Positions 1 to 5,168 of a stretch of DNA of 5,168 nucleotides are shown here, in pieces (position 1 is the stretch's first letter; every line of letters starts with the position of its first letter). Position numbers and translations under genes: made by a program. The notes under the pieces were generated by a model. The model saw nothing but the letters and a program-made list of their open reading frames with translations. It had not been told where the DNA came from and searched no databases. This stretch comes from Bacillota bacterium (lineage in GTDB: Bacteria; Bacillota; Clostridia; DSM-8532): contig JAEYPI010000262.1 in the NCBI GenBank assembly GCA_023410885.1, positions 1 to 5,168 of the forward strand. The letters run 5' to 3'.

Positions 1-1
1 C

Positions 2-223
2 CAGTGTCTCGAGAATGACGATGCTCTAAAATCTACAAGATCCGACGAACATGTGAAGAGGGTACTAAGAGGATTAGTCAACAGTGATAGTCTTGAAGTA
101 CTGCAGCAAATGAAAAAAGAAGATCGTGATAGAATAATTAAAACAGCCAAGCTTCGGGGGGCTTCAGTAAGGCAGTTGGTAAGGCTCACTGGACTAGGGC
201 GTAATATCGTGCAAAAAGCATAG
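2..223 (+). CDS. REP-associated tyrosine transposase (RAYT/Y1 family), C-terminal part only
   Basis: An open frame enters from the left edge and runs 73 codons to TAG at 221-223. The visible part is charged and helical. It ends in a helix-turn-helix-like stretch at visible residues 52-72 (RGASVRQLVRLTGLGRNIVQ), preceded by a KKEDRDRIIKTAKL segment. In Firmicute RAYT-type transposases a DnaA-C-like helix-turn-helix of this form (S-[IV]-RQ-L-x-RLTG) follows the catalytic HUH/Y1 domain, which here would lie outside the window. RAYTs are single-strand transposases that process and probably spread REP palindromes. The palindromes starting 15 bases after the stop fit that role. The visible frame has no break, but integrity of the catalytic HUH and Tyr residues cannot be judged. 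Alternative: another regulator with a similar C-terminal helix-turn-helix. Confidence 0.72.
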   Translation, partial: QCLENDDALKSTRSDEHVKRVLRGLVNSDSLEVLQQMKKEDRDRIIKTAKLRGASVRQLVRLTGLGRNIVQKA

Positions 224-238
224 AATGATTAAAGTGTT

Positions 239-265
239 GAGTCAGGAGAACTGTTGTATTGACTC
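239..265 (+). repeat. Decayed REP-like palindrome (copy 1)
   Basis: The outer arms GAGTCA (239-244) and TGACTC (260-265) match the two intact copies downstream. The interior has diverged: it keeps GAGAAC followed by a different centre and carries one extra base (27 instead of 26). It looks like an older copy that kept its hairpin arms but lost the C-rich loop. It starts 15 bases after the transposase stop. Confidence 0.65.
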
Positions 266-279
266 GAAAATAAAAATTG

Positions 280-305
280 GAGTCAGAGAACCGTCCCCCT
301 GACTC
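280..305 (+). repeat. REP-like palindrome (copy 2, intact)
   Basis: This 26-base unit has perfect 7-bp inverted arms, GAGTCAG (280-286) and CTGACTC (299-305), around a 12-base loop AGAACCGTCCCC. It is identical to copy 3, and the two start 35 bases apart. The repeated unit includes a short leader (ATTG) and an A-rich tail. On the minus strand the copy 3 hairpin is followed by a T-run in the spacer, so it could act as a weak terminator in that direction. I recall similar palindromes with the ACCGTCCCC loop being abundant in clostridial genomes; this was not checked here. Confidence 0.85.
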
Positions 306-314
306 AAAAAATTG

Positions 315-340
315 GAGTCAGAGAACCGTCCCCCTGACTC
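315..340 (+). repeat. REP-like palindrome (copy 3, intact)
   Basis: It is base-for-base identical to the unit at 280-305, with arms GAGTCAG (315-321) and CTGACTC (334-340). It ends 17 bases before the tsaD ATG and 6 bases before its Shine-Dalgarno sequence, so it sits in the tsaD 5' untranslated region if transcription comes from further upstream. A hairpin here could affect translation or act as a roadblock; that is inference. Confidence 0.85.
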
Positions 341-346
341 ATAAGC

Positions 347-352
347 AGGTGA
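347..352 (+). promoter_or_regulatory. Ribosome binding site that fixes the tsaD start
   Basis: AGGTGA lies 5 bases before ATG 358. The in-frame TTG at 277 has no comparable site, and its 27 extra codons are simply the palindromic repeats in translation. This supports ATG 358 as the start. I see no convincing sigma-A promoter between the transposase stop and tsaD, so transcription may come from further upstream. Confidence 0.8.
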
Positions 353-357
353 AAGTT

Positions 358-1389
358 ATGAAAGATGCTATTATACTAGGCATAGAAACAAGCTGTGATG
401 AAACCTCGGCAGCCGTTGTCCAAAATGGGCGAAAGGTTTTATCCAACATTATTGCCTCACAAATCGATTTACATGCCGAATATGGCGGTGTTGTTCCCGA
501 GATTGCATCACGCAAGCATGTGGAACTCATTCTACCCGTCATTGACTCAGCCTTGAAAGAAGCAAATCTGACTATGGATCAAGTGGACGCAATAGCGGTC
601 ACCTACGGCCCCGGTCTTGTGGGTGCCCTTCTTGTGGGGGTATCTGCTGCCAAGGCTCTGGCTCTTGCCCTTGAAAAGCCTTTAATCAAGGTGCATCATA
701 TCGAAGGACATATCGCGGCGAATTATATCACCCACGAAGATTTTTCGCCCCCCTATGTTTGTTTGGTCGCTTCAGGTGGGCATAGCCATATTGTTTACGT
801 CAAGGATTATCTGGACTTCACCATTCTGGGGAGAACTCGGGACGACGCAGCCGGAGAAGCCTTCGACAAAATTTCCCGTGTGTTGGGCCTGGGCTATCCC
901 GGCGGCCCCGCTATAGATAAACAGGCCAAAAACGGTAATCCAAAAGCTTTTCGCTTTCCAAGAGTCCAATTCCCCGACTCTTCCTATGATTTCTCTTTTT
1001 CAGGCCTTAAAACGGCTGTCATCAATTACGTCAATCAGATGCGCCAAAAGGGGGAGGAGCTTCCTATACCGGATATATGTGCCTCTTTTCAACAGGCGGT
1101 TGTGGATGTGCTGGTAGATCACACGGTTTTGGCAGCCTCGGACATGGGAGTTAAAACTATAGGCTTGGCCGGAGGTGTTGCGGCCAATACGCTCCTGCGC
1201 GAAACTTTGGAGAAAAGGGCAAAGAAAAAGGGCATAAGAGCCCTCTATCCCGCGCCAATACTCTGTACTGACAATGCTGCAATGATTGCTGCAGCGGGTT
1301 ATTATTCTTTTTTAGCAGGTGAATTTGCTGATTGGACCTTGAATGCCGTGCCCTCTATCCACATAGGAGAAGGGCATAAATACCTGTGA
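358..1389 (+). CDS. tsaD: tRNA N6-threonylcarbamoyladenosine (t6A) transferase subunit TsaD
   Basis: TsaD (formerly Gcp/YgjD) transfers the threonylcarbamoyl group from TC-AMP to A37 of ANN-decoding tRNAs. It acts in the cytoplasm with TsaB and TsaE, using TC-AMP made by TsaC/TsaC2. The protein is 343 residues, normal for the family, with the ASKHA-type Kae1 fold. Visible motifs are GIETSCDETSAAV at 8-20, YGGVVPEIASRKH at 42-54, the metal-binding HHIEGH at 113-118 (His114 and His118 as ligands), SGGH at 139-142, DDAAGEAFDK at 162-171, AGGVAAN at 271-277, and CTDNAAM at 303-309 with Asp305 as third metal ligand. All expected key residues are present. The partner genes tsaB, tsaE and rimI, often adjacent, are not in the window; a transposase and its repeats occupy the upstream side instead. 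No clear intrinsic terminator follows. Confidence 0.97.
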   Translation: MKDAIILGIETSCDETSAAVVQNGRKVLSNIIASQIDLHAEYGGVVPEIASRKHVELILPVIDSALKEANLTMDQVDAIAVTYGPGLVGALLVGVSAAKALALALEKPLIKVHHIEGHIAANYITHEDFSPPYVCLVASGGHSHIVYVKDYLDFTILGRTRDDAAGEAFDKISRVLGLGYPGGPAIDKQAKNGNPKAFRFPRVQFPDSSYDFSFSGLKTAVINYVNQMRQKGEELPIPDICASFQQAVVDVLVDHTVLAASDMGVKTIGLAGGVAANTLLRETLEKRAKKKGIRALYPAPILCTDNAAMIAAAGYYSFLAGEFADWTLNAVPSIHIGEGHKYL

Positions 1390-1436
1390 ATGTTGTGGAA
1401 ATAATAATAGAAACCGCTTATATTGCCCGTTTTATC

Positions 1437-1466
1437 TGTGGATAACTCTGTGGATACTGTGGATTA
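1437..1466 (-). promoter_or_regulatory. Cluster of three DnaA-box-like nonamers
   Basis: Read on the minus strand, the nonamers are TAATCCACA (1466-1458), GTATCCACA (1457-1449) and TTATCCACA (1445-1437). The last is the perfect DnaA box; the other two differ from it by one base each. All point the same way: two abut and the third is 3 bases away. A fourth near-match, TTATCCCCA, lies in the opposite orientation at 1477-1485, inside the end of the transglycosylase gene. The cluster sits between the convergent tsaD and transglycosylase genes, so a promoter role is unlikely. A DnaA titration or replication-control site is possible, but binding is inferred from the motif only. Confidence 0.5.
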
Positions 1467-1472
1467 GCTTTA

Positions 1473-2153
1473 TTAGTTATCCCCAAGTGCCGTGTACATC
1501 TCATAATAATTCGTGACCTTCTTGACATAATCTTGGGTTTGTTGGTATGGGGGTATGCCGTTATATTTCCTCACGGCATTAGGCCCGGCATTATAGGCCG
1601 CCAGAGCAAGCTCAAGATCTCCGTTAAACGCTTCTAACTGATAAGAGAGGTACTGGGTACCTCCTTTTATATTCTGCTCAATATTGTAGGCGTCGGTGAC
1701 CCCTAAGCCTTGGGCCGTTCCAGGCATGAGCTGCATGAGGCCCATGGCGCCTGATGTTGAAAGAGCAAAGGGCTGAAAACCGGATTCCTGTTTCATAACA
1801 GCGCGAACCAGCTTAGGATCAAGGTCGTATTGTTGAGAGTATGTTTCTATAGCGGCATCAATTCTGGGCATGAGCTCTTGAATTTCTGTTTGAGAAAGCC
1901 GTGGGTAAACGGATTCATAGGAGCCAGAGACAAGGGGATAGAGAGTTGATTTACTGGATAAAAGTCCGGTATTCCCTACAAGAAGCTCGGGGTCTATGAT
2001 GGGTGCCGAGGATTCCAACGCACTAGAAGCTTGTTCCAATACCGATTCAAAGCTCTCCTCAACCTGTGAGGCACCATTCATCTTTATGGGCAGACGCCCC
2101 TGAATTTCAGCAATTTTATCACTAAATAATTGAGATATATTGGGTATATTCAT
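1473..2153 (-). CDS. Lytic transglycosylase, SLT (family 1) domain protein
   Basis: It is predicted to cleave the MurNAc-GlcNAc bond of peptidoglycan with formation of 1,6-anhydro-MurNAc. From ATG 2153 the protein has 226 residues. The first ~90 are a Ser/Glu-rich region I do not recognise. The SLT domain spans about 95-220: catalytic Glu123 in KQESGF (121-126), GAMGLMQLMPGTA (135-147), NIKGGTQYL (161-169), LALAAYNAGP (182-191) and YVKKV (209-213). Neither this start nor any longer one gives a signal peptide or membrane segment, so export is unexplained. The reading frame extends to TTG 2243, but that start has no ribosome site and a good promoter (2209-2181) lies inside the extension. ATG 2153 has GAGG 6 bases upstream (2163-2160); ATG 2165 is a weaker alternative. 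It is divergent from pyrG. Confidence 0.88.
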   Translation of the reverse strand: MNIPNISQLFSDKIAEIQGRLPIKMNGASQVEESFESVLEQASSALESSAPIIDPELLVGNTGLLSSKSTLYPLVSGSYESVYPRLSQTEIQELMPRIDAAIETYSQQYDLDPKLVRAVMKQESGFQPFALSTSGAMGLMQLMPGTAQGLGVTDAYNIEQNIKGGTQYLSYQLEAFNGDLELALAAYNAGPNAVRKYNGIPPYQQTQDYVKKVTNYYEMYTALGDN

Positions 2154-2180
2154 AAATGTCCTCATTCCTTCCTTCTGTCT

Positions 2181-2209
2181 ATTATATCGGCTTTTTGCAG
2201 TCCTTTCAA
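2181..2209 (-). promoter_or_regulatory. Promoter of the lytic transglycosylase gene (sigma-A type)
   Basis: On the minus strand, TTGAAA (2209-2204), a 17-base spacer and a perfect TATAAT (2186-2181) form a near-consensus promoter. Transcription would begin near 2175, leaving a leader of about 21 bases before ATG 2153. This is the best argument against the longer TTG-started reading. The same -10 region also contains GCCGATAT, a 7-of-8 match to the sigma-D (flagellar) -10 GCCGATAA, but no TAAA is correctly spaced upstream. Confidence 0.65.
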
Positions 2210-2277
2210 AAGCGGGTTGCCTATAATAATTGTTCATTGGCAATAAATTGTTTTGGGTATAAGTCCTAAAGCTTACC

Positions 2278-2307
2278 TTGACATCGTATCTTTCAAAAAG
2301 TTAAAAT
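2278..2307 (+). promoter_or_regulatory. pyrG promoter (sigma-A type)
   Basis: TTGACA (2278-2283), an 18-base spacer and TAAAAT (2302-2307) match consensus at 6 and 5 of 6 positions. Initiation is expected near 2313-2315, giving a leader of about 27 bases. The G-run at 2326-2331 serves as the ribosome site 9 bases before ATG. In Bacillus subtilis pyrG is controlled by CTP-dependent reiterative G addition at a GGGC transcript start plus a leader terminator. Neither element is visible here, so regulation probably differs. Confidence 0.65.
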
Positions 2308-2340
2308 ATTTCTATTAATTTCTATGGGGGGTAAACGTAA

Positions 2341-3942
2341 ATGCAGGTAAAATATGTTTTTGTAACAGGTGGTGTTGTATCGGGAATCGGTAAAGGTATT
2401 ACCGCAGCTTCTCTGGGACGCCTTCTAAAGGCAAGGGGGCTTCGTGTGTCAATGCAGAAGTTTGACCCCTATATTAACGTTGACCCTGGTACCATGAGCC
2501 CCTATCAGCATGGTGAGGTCTTCGTCACCGATGATGGTGCAGAGGCTGATCTGGACTTGGGTCATTATGAACGTTTTGTTGATGAAAATGTTAGTGCAAA
2601 TAGCAGTGTCACCACCGGTAAGATCTATCATTCGGTCATGAACAAGGAAAGAAAGGGTGACTTTTTAGGGGCCACTGTTCAAGTTATCCCGCATATTACC
2701 AATGAGATTAAGGACAGAGTTTTCAGAATGGCTAAGCTTGAAACCACTGATGTTGTCATTACTGAAATTGGTGGTACCGTAGGTGATATTGAAAGCCTGC
2801 CTTTTCTTGAGGCTATTCGTCAGGTATCAGCCGATGTGGGGAAAGAAAATGTGGTCTATATTCATGTTACCCTGGTGCCTTATTTGCGTATGGCGGGAGA
2901 GCTTAAAACAAAGCCTACCCAGCACAGTGTGAAGGAGCTCTTAAGCATTGGTATTCAGCCCGACATCATCGTGCTTCGTACCGAAAAGGCTCTGTCGGAT
3001 GATGTTAAAGATAAGATTGGACTGTTTTGCAATATTTCGAAGGATGCTGTCATTCAGAATCTGGATGCCGAAACCCTGTATGAGGTTCCCCTTATATTGG
3101 AGGCCGAGGGCTTGGCCGATGCGGTATGCAAAAAGCTTGGCTTAAAGTGCGGAAACGCAGACTTGGATGAATGGAAGGACATGGTTGCCCGATCCAAGAA
3201 CCCGACAAAAAAGGGCGAAATTGCGCTGGTGGGGAAATATGGCGAGCTTCATGACGCTTATCTGAGTGTGGCAGAAGCTTTGCGCCACGGCGGTATTGCC
3301 AATGGGGCCGAGGTATCGATCAATTGGGTCAGCTCCGAGGATTTGACCAAGGATACTTATAAGGCGCTATTAAAGGATGCCGACGGAATTCTGGTTCCCG
3401 GGGGCTTTGGAGACAGAGGCATTGAGGGCAAGATTCTGGCCGTCCAGTACGCCCGTGAAAGCAAAATACCCTATTTTGGCATTTGTCTGGGCATGCAAAT
3501 GGCTGTTATTGAATTTGCACGTAATGTAATCGGTTTAAAGAATGCCCATAGCACTGAGTTTGATCCCAAAGCACTCAATCCCGTCATCGATCTTATGCCT
3601 GAACAACGGGATATAGAAGAAATGGGCGCCACCATGAGGTTGGGCTTGTATCCCTGCAAATTGGGAGAAGGATCTCGTTCACGCGAAATTTATGGTAAGG
3701 AGCTTATTTACGAGCGCCATCGCCACCGCTATGAATTCAATAATTTCTATAGAGAACAGTTCTTTAAAAAGGGACTTGTCACAGTAGGACTCTCACCTAG
3801 TGAACGACTGGTGGAAATAGTAGAGCTTAAGGATCATCCATGGTTTGTAGGCGTCCAGTTCCATCCTGAGTTCAAATCAAGGCCAAACAAGGCTCATCCA
3901 TTATTTGCCGATTTTATTCGTGCTTCATTGGAAAACCAGTAA
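2341..3942 (+). CDS. pyrG: CTP synthase (glutamine-hydrolysing)
   Basis: PyrG makes CTP from UTP, ATP and glutamine, the last step of de novo pyrimidine nucleotide synthesis, in the cytoplasm as a tetramer. The 533 residues are the usual length. The N-terminal synthetase domain (about 1-267) starts with VTGGVVSGIGKG (8-19), the P-loop with Lys18. It continues with KFDPYINVDPGTMSPYQHGE (40-59), the Mg ligands Asp72 and Glu142, and KTKPTQHSVKEL (189-200). The class I glutamine amidotransferase domain (about 291-533) has PGGFGDRG (353-360), the nucleophile Cys382 in GICLGMQ, and His508/Glu510 in FHPEF. All catalytic residues are present. Start ATG 2341 follows a G-rich ribosome site. Its own promoter upstream and terminator downstream point to a single-gene transcript. 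Confidence 0.98.
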   Translation: MQVKYVFVTGGVVSGIGKGITAASLGRLLKARGLRVSMQKFDPYINVDPGTMSPYQHGEVFVTDDGAEADLDLGHYERFVDENVSANSSVTTGKIYHSVMNKERKGDFLGATVQVIPHITNEIKDRVFRMAKLETTDVVITEIGGTVGDIESLPFLEAIRQVSADVGKENVVYIHVTLVPYLRMAGELKTKPTQHSVKELLSIGIQPDIIVLRTEKALSDDVKDKIGLFCNISKDAVIQNLDAETLYEVPLILEAEGLADAVCKKLGLKCGNADLDEWKDMVARSKNPTKKGEIALVGKYGELHDAYLSVAEALRHGGIANGAEVSINWVSSEDLTKDTYKALLKDADGILVPGGFGDRGIEGKILAVQYARESKIPYFGICLGMQMAVIEFARNVIGLKNAHSTEFDPKALNPVIDLMPEQRDIEEMGATMRLGLYPCKLGEGSRSREIYGKELIYERHRHRYEFNNFYREQFFKKGLVTVGLSPSERLVEIVELKDHPWFVGVQFHPEFKSRPNKAHPLFADFIRASLENQ

Positions 3943-3981
3943 ATACGATTTGCATTAAACACAATAGAGTCGAGGCTTGTT

Positions 3982-4008
3982 GGTGCGTTGAAAAACGCAC
4001 CTTTTTTT
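3982..4008 (+). terminator. Intrinsic terminator after pyrG
   Basis: A perfect 8-bp stem, GGTGCGTT (3982-3989) with AACGCACC (3994-4001), is closed by a GAAA tetraloop and followed by seven T (4002-4008). It begins 40 bases after the pyrG stop and should separate pyrG from spoIIR. Confidence 0.93.
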
Positions 4009-4051
4009 ACCTTTTAGTTTCCTTGTCGCACCATGGGAAATTTGTCTCCTT

Positions 4052-4081
4052 GAATTGAAATTTTGGTTTCAGAGAATAATT
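4052..4081 (+). promoter_or_regulatory. Weak candidate sigma-F promoter for spoIIR
   Basis: spoIIR is known to be sigma-F dependent in Bacillus subtilis. In the 188-base gap after the pyrG terminator the best sigma-F-like -10 is GAGAATAATT (4072-4081), one mismatch from GGNNANAHTD. With a 15-base spacer the -35 would be GAATT (4052-4056), only 3 of 5 to GYWTA. No better candidate was seen by eye, and the rest of the gap shows no gene or clear structure. Treat as tentative. Confidence 0.22.
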
Positions 4082-4198
4082 AAAGTAGAACAGTTATCTC
4101 GTAGAATTTTCCTCATTATTTTCCGCAGAATACGTTCAGGCTAAGAAGCGTATGAAGTGGAACTTTGGAAGAGCTTAGAGAAATCAAGAGAATAGGAT

Positions 4199-4204
4199 GG
4201 TGAT
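4199..4204 (+). promoter_or_regulatory. Ribosome binding site that decides the spoIIR start
   Basis: GGTGAT matches the 3' half of the ideal Shine-Dalgarno sequence and lies 4 bases before ATG 4209. The in-frame ATG at 4197 overlaps this area and has only AGG directly abutting it, which is too close. ATG 4209 is therefore preferred, removing four residues. Confidence 0.6.
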
Positions 4205-4208
4205 AAAG

Positions 4209-4913
4209 ATGAAGTTTAACAAAAAACGCATTCTTTCAGTCATAAAAGACACCCATTCCGTTGCCCATCTTCTTTCAGTGACAACACGGTTTCTCCTTGT
4301 TATATTGGTCATCTGCCTCATTTACAGCGGTTCGACTCAAAAAGAAATTGCTGATAATGTTGTCAGGCTACATATTGTAGCCAATAGCGATTCGACTGAG
4401 GATCAGGCGCTAAAGTTAAAGGTGCGGGATGCTATTTTAGCACATATCAAGACCCAGTACCCAAACGGAGCTACCCGTGAAGAAGCCGCCCATTACTTGA
4501 AGTCCAATATTACCCAAATTGAAGAGATCGCTAAAGGTGTCTTGAGGGAAAGTGGTACTGACGAACCGGTTAATGCTCAGTATGGCGTGTTCTCATTCCC
4601 TACAAAGGAGTATGATGACATTGCTCTGCCAGCCGGACGGTATGAGGCGGTTCGGGTGGAGCTGGGTAAGGCTCAGGGACAGAATTGGTGGTGCATCATG
4701 TTTCCCCCTCTGTGTGTAGCCGATGCCAATAGCCTTAGGCTGGATGAACAGGCTATGAGCCAGTTAAAGGATGGCCTTGGCGATATCAATTACAGCCTGA
4801 TCACTGAGGTTACCGAAAGAAGCAATGTGCCTATCAAGATCAGATTCCGTATTGTTGAGCTAATGGAAAGCTCTAAAATCAAATTAGCCGAGATGATCAG
4901 CCATCTGTTTTAG
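4209..4913 (+). CDS. spoIIR: Stage II sporulation protein R (SpoIIR)
   Basis: SpoIIR is the forespore signal that crosses to the intermembrane space and triggers the SpoIIGA protease to cleave pro-sigma-E in the mother cell. From ATG 4209 the protein has 234 residues. A basic N-terminus (about 1-27) precedes one hydrophobic segment at about 28-40 (FLLVILVICLIYS), fitting a signal or anchor for export. The family-typical parts follow: VRLHIVANSDS (52-62) with DQALKLKVRDA (65-75), the SFPTKEY stretch (129-135), LPAGRYEAVRVELGKAQGQN (140-159), and WWCIMFPPLC (160-169) with Cys162 and Cys169. It stands alone between two terminators. The N-terminal region before the hydrophobic segment is rather long for a plain signal peptide. 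Confidence 0.95.
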   Translation: MKFNKKRILSVIKDTHSVAHLLSVTTRFLLVILVICLIYSGSTQKEIADNVVRLHIVANSDSTEDQALKLKVRDAILAHIKTQYPNGATREEAAHYLKSNITQIEEIAKGVLRESGTDEPVNAQYGVFSFPTKEYDDIALPAGRYEAVRVELGKAQGQNWWCIMFPPLCVADANSLRLDEQAMSQLKDGLGDINYSLITEVTERSNVPIKIRFRIVELMESSKIKLAEMISHLF

Positions 4914-4965
4914 GGCAAAAAAGATTTGATATATAAACTAAACAGAGACTAAATCTAACTCAACC

Positions 4966-5003
4966 AACCACCTGACGAGTTTTATACCCATCAGGTGGTT
5001 TTT
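4966..5003 (+). terminator. Intrinsic terminator after spoIIR
   Basis: A perfect 10-bp stem, AACCACCTGA (4966-4975) with TCAGGTGGTT (4991-5000), has a 15-base loop. Its tail is five T in all, the last two stem bases plus three more (4999-5003). It lies 52 bases after the spoIIR stop. The opposite strand lacks a T-tail, so it should work only in the plus direction. Confidence 0.82.
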
Positions 5004-5123
5004 GCTACCACAATAAACAAGACGGACTATAGCCTGTTAGTAAATGATGCTCTAACTAAACGAGGAACACAATTTGTAGAGATGTATTTGAGTATGTTGT
5101 TGAAATATAATCAATAGCAATTA

Positions 5124-5152
5124 TTTACAATATGGATAAATTATGATATAAA
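5124..5152 (+). promoter_or_regulatory. Extended -10 promoter for a gene beyond the right edge
   Basis: TTTACA (5124-5129), a 17-base spacer and TATAAA (5147-5152) preceded by TGA (5144-5146, the extended -10 TGn) make a good sigma-A-type promoter. An imperfectly spaced dyad, TATGAT (5142-5147) and ATCATA (5154-5159), overlaps the -10 and the expected start site and could be an operator. The last bases, AGAAGG (5163-5168), may be a ribosome site, so the next gene probably starts just outside the window. The bases between the spoIIR terminator and here (5004-5123) hold no supported feature. Confidence 0.5.
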
Positions 5153-5168
5153 AATCATAGGTAGAAGG

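Noticed and set aside
239..340. Tandem palindromes read as a CRISPR array
   Set aside because: The gap between the two intact units is only 9 bases, with no unique spacers of normal length. The units are hairpins next to a RAYT-type gene, which fits REP elements.
277..357. Longer TsaD with a TTG start at 277
   Set aside because: The extra 27 codons are the palindromic repeats in translation, no ribosome site precedes 277, and ATG 358 has AGGTGA at good spacing.
1390..1472. Terminator between convergent tsaD and the transglycosylase gene
   Set aside because: No stem with a T-run was found on either strand. The visible structure there is direct DnaA-like nonamers, not a hairpin.
2154..2243. 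Longer transglycosylase starting at TTG 2243 or ATG 2237
   Set aside because: No ribosome site is present at either start, and a near-consensus promoter at 2209-2181 lies downstream of both.
339..3659. Short open frames of 60-67 codons antisense to or out of frame within tsaD and pyrG
   Set aside because: They lie wholly inside well-supported genes, show no family motifs and have no ribosome sites of note.
4197..4208. SpoIIR start at ATG 4197
   Set aside because: Its only Shine-Dalgarno-like bases directly abut the codon. GGTGAT is correctly placed for ATG 4209. The difference is four residues, so this stays a close call.
4957..5118. Open stretch of about 53 codons ending at TAG 5116-5118, with a plausible-looking tail (KRGTQFVEMYLSMLLKYNQ)
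   Set aside because: It runs through the spoIIR terminator, has no ATG before 5080 and no ribosome site, and I recognise no family. It is probably chance or an unrecognisable remnant.

Overview
The window looks like chromosomal DNA of an endospore-forming, low-to-mid-GC Firmicute. A stage II sporulation protein R gene sets this, supported by Firmicute-type ribosome binding sites and sigma-A-like promoters. The mobile palindromes at the left end resemble those I associate with Clostridia of the Desulfosporosinus/Desulfitobacterium (Peptococcaceae) kind, but that placement is an inference from memory.

Layout from left to right. (1) Positions 2-223 hold the C-terminal end of a REP-associated (RAYT/Y1-type) transposase, cut by the window edge. 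(2) Positions 239-340 hold three palindromic REP-like units: one decayed and two identical. They lie between the transposase stop and tsaD. (3) tsaD (tRNA t6A37 synthesis) follows on the plus strand. Its true start is 358; an upstream TTG start would translate the repeats into a spurious N-terminus. (4) A short gap carries three DnaA-box-like nonamers in direct orientation. (5) A lytic transglycosylase gene runs on the minus strand from 2153 to 1473, with its own promoter at 2209-2181. (6) pyrG (CTP synthase) runs divergently from it on the plus strand, with a sigma-A-type promoter upstream and a strong intrinsic terminator downstream, so it looks monocistronic. (7) spoIIR follows, again ending in an intrinsic terminator. 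(8) The last 165 bases hold no convincing gene. They end in an extended -10 promoter and a possible ribosome binding site for a gene beyond the window.

The genes form no single pathway. tsaD serves tRNA modification, pyrG serves pyrimidine nucleotide supply, the transglycosylase acts on peptidoglycan, and spoIIR carries the forespore-to-mother-cell signal in sporulation. Terminators and divergent promoters separate them into single-gene units.

The core genes are ordinary and appear intact. The parts worth a second look are the transposase-palindrome pairing placed 17 bases in front of an essential-type gene, the compact DnaA-box cluster between convergent genes, and a dyad over the right-hand promoter. 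I did not find convincing evidence of a wholly new system.
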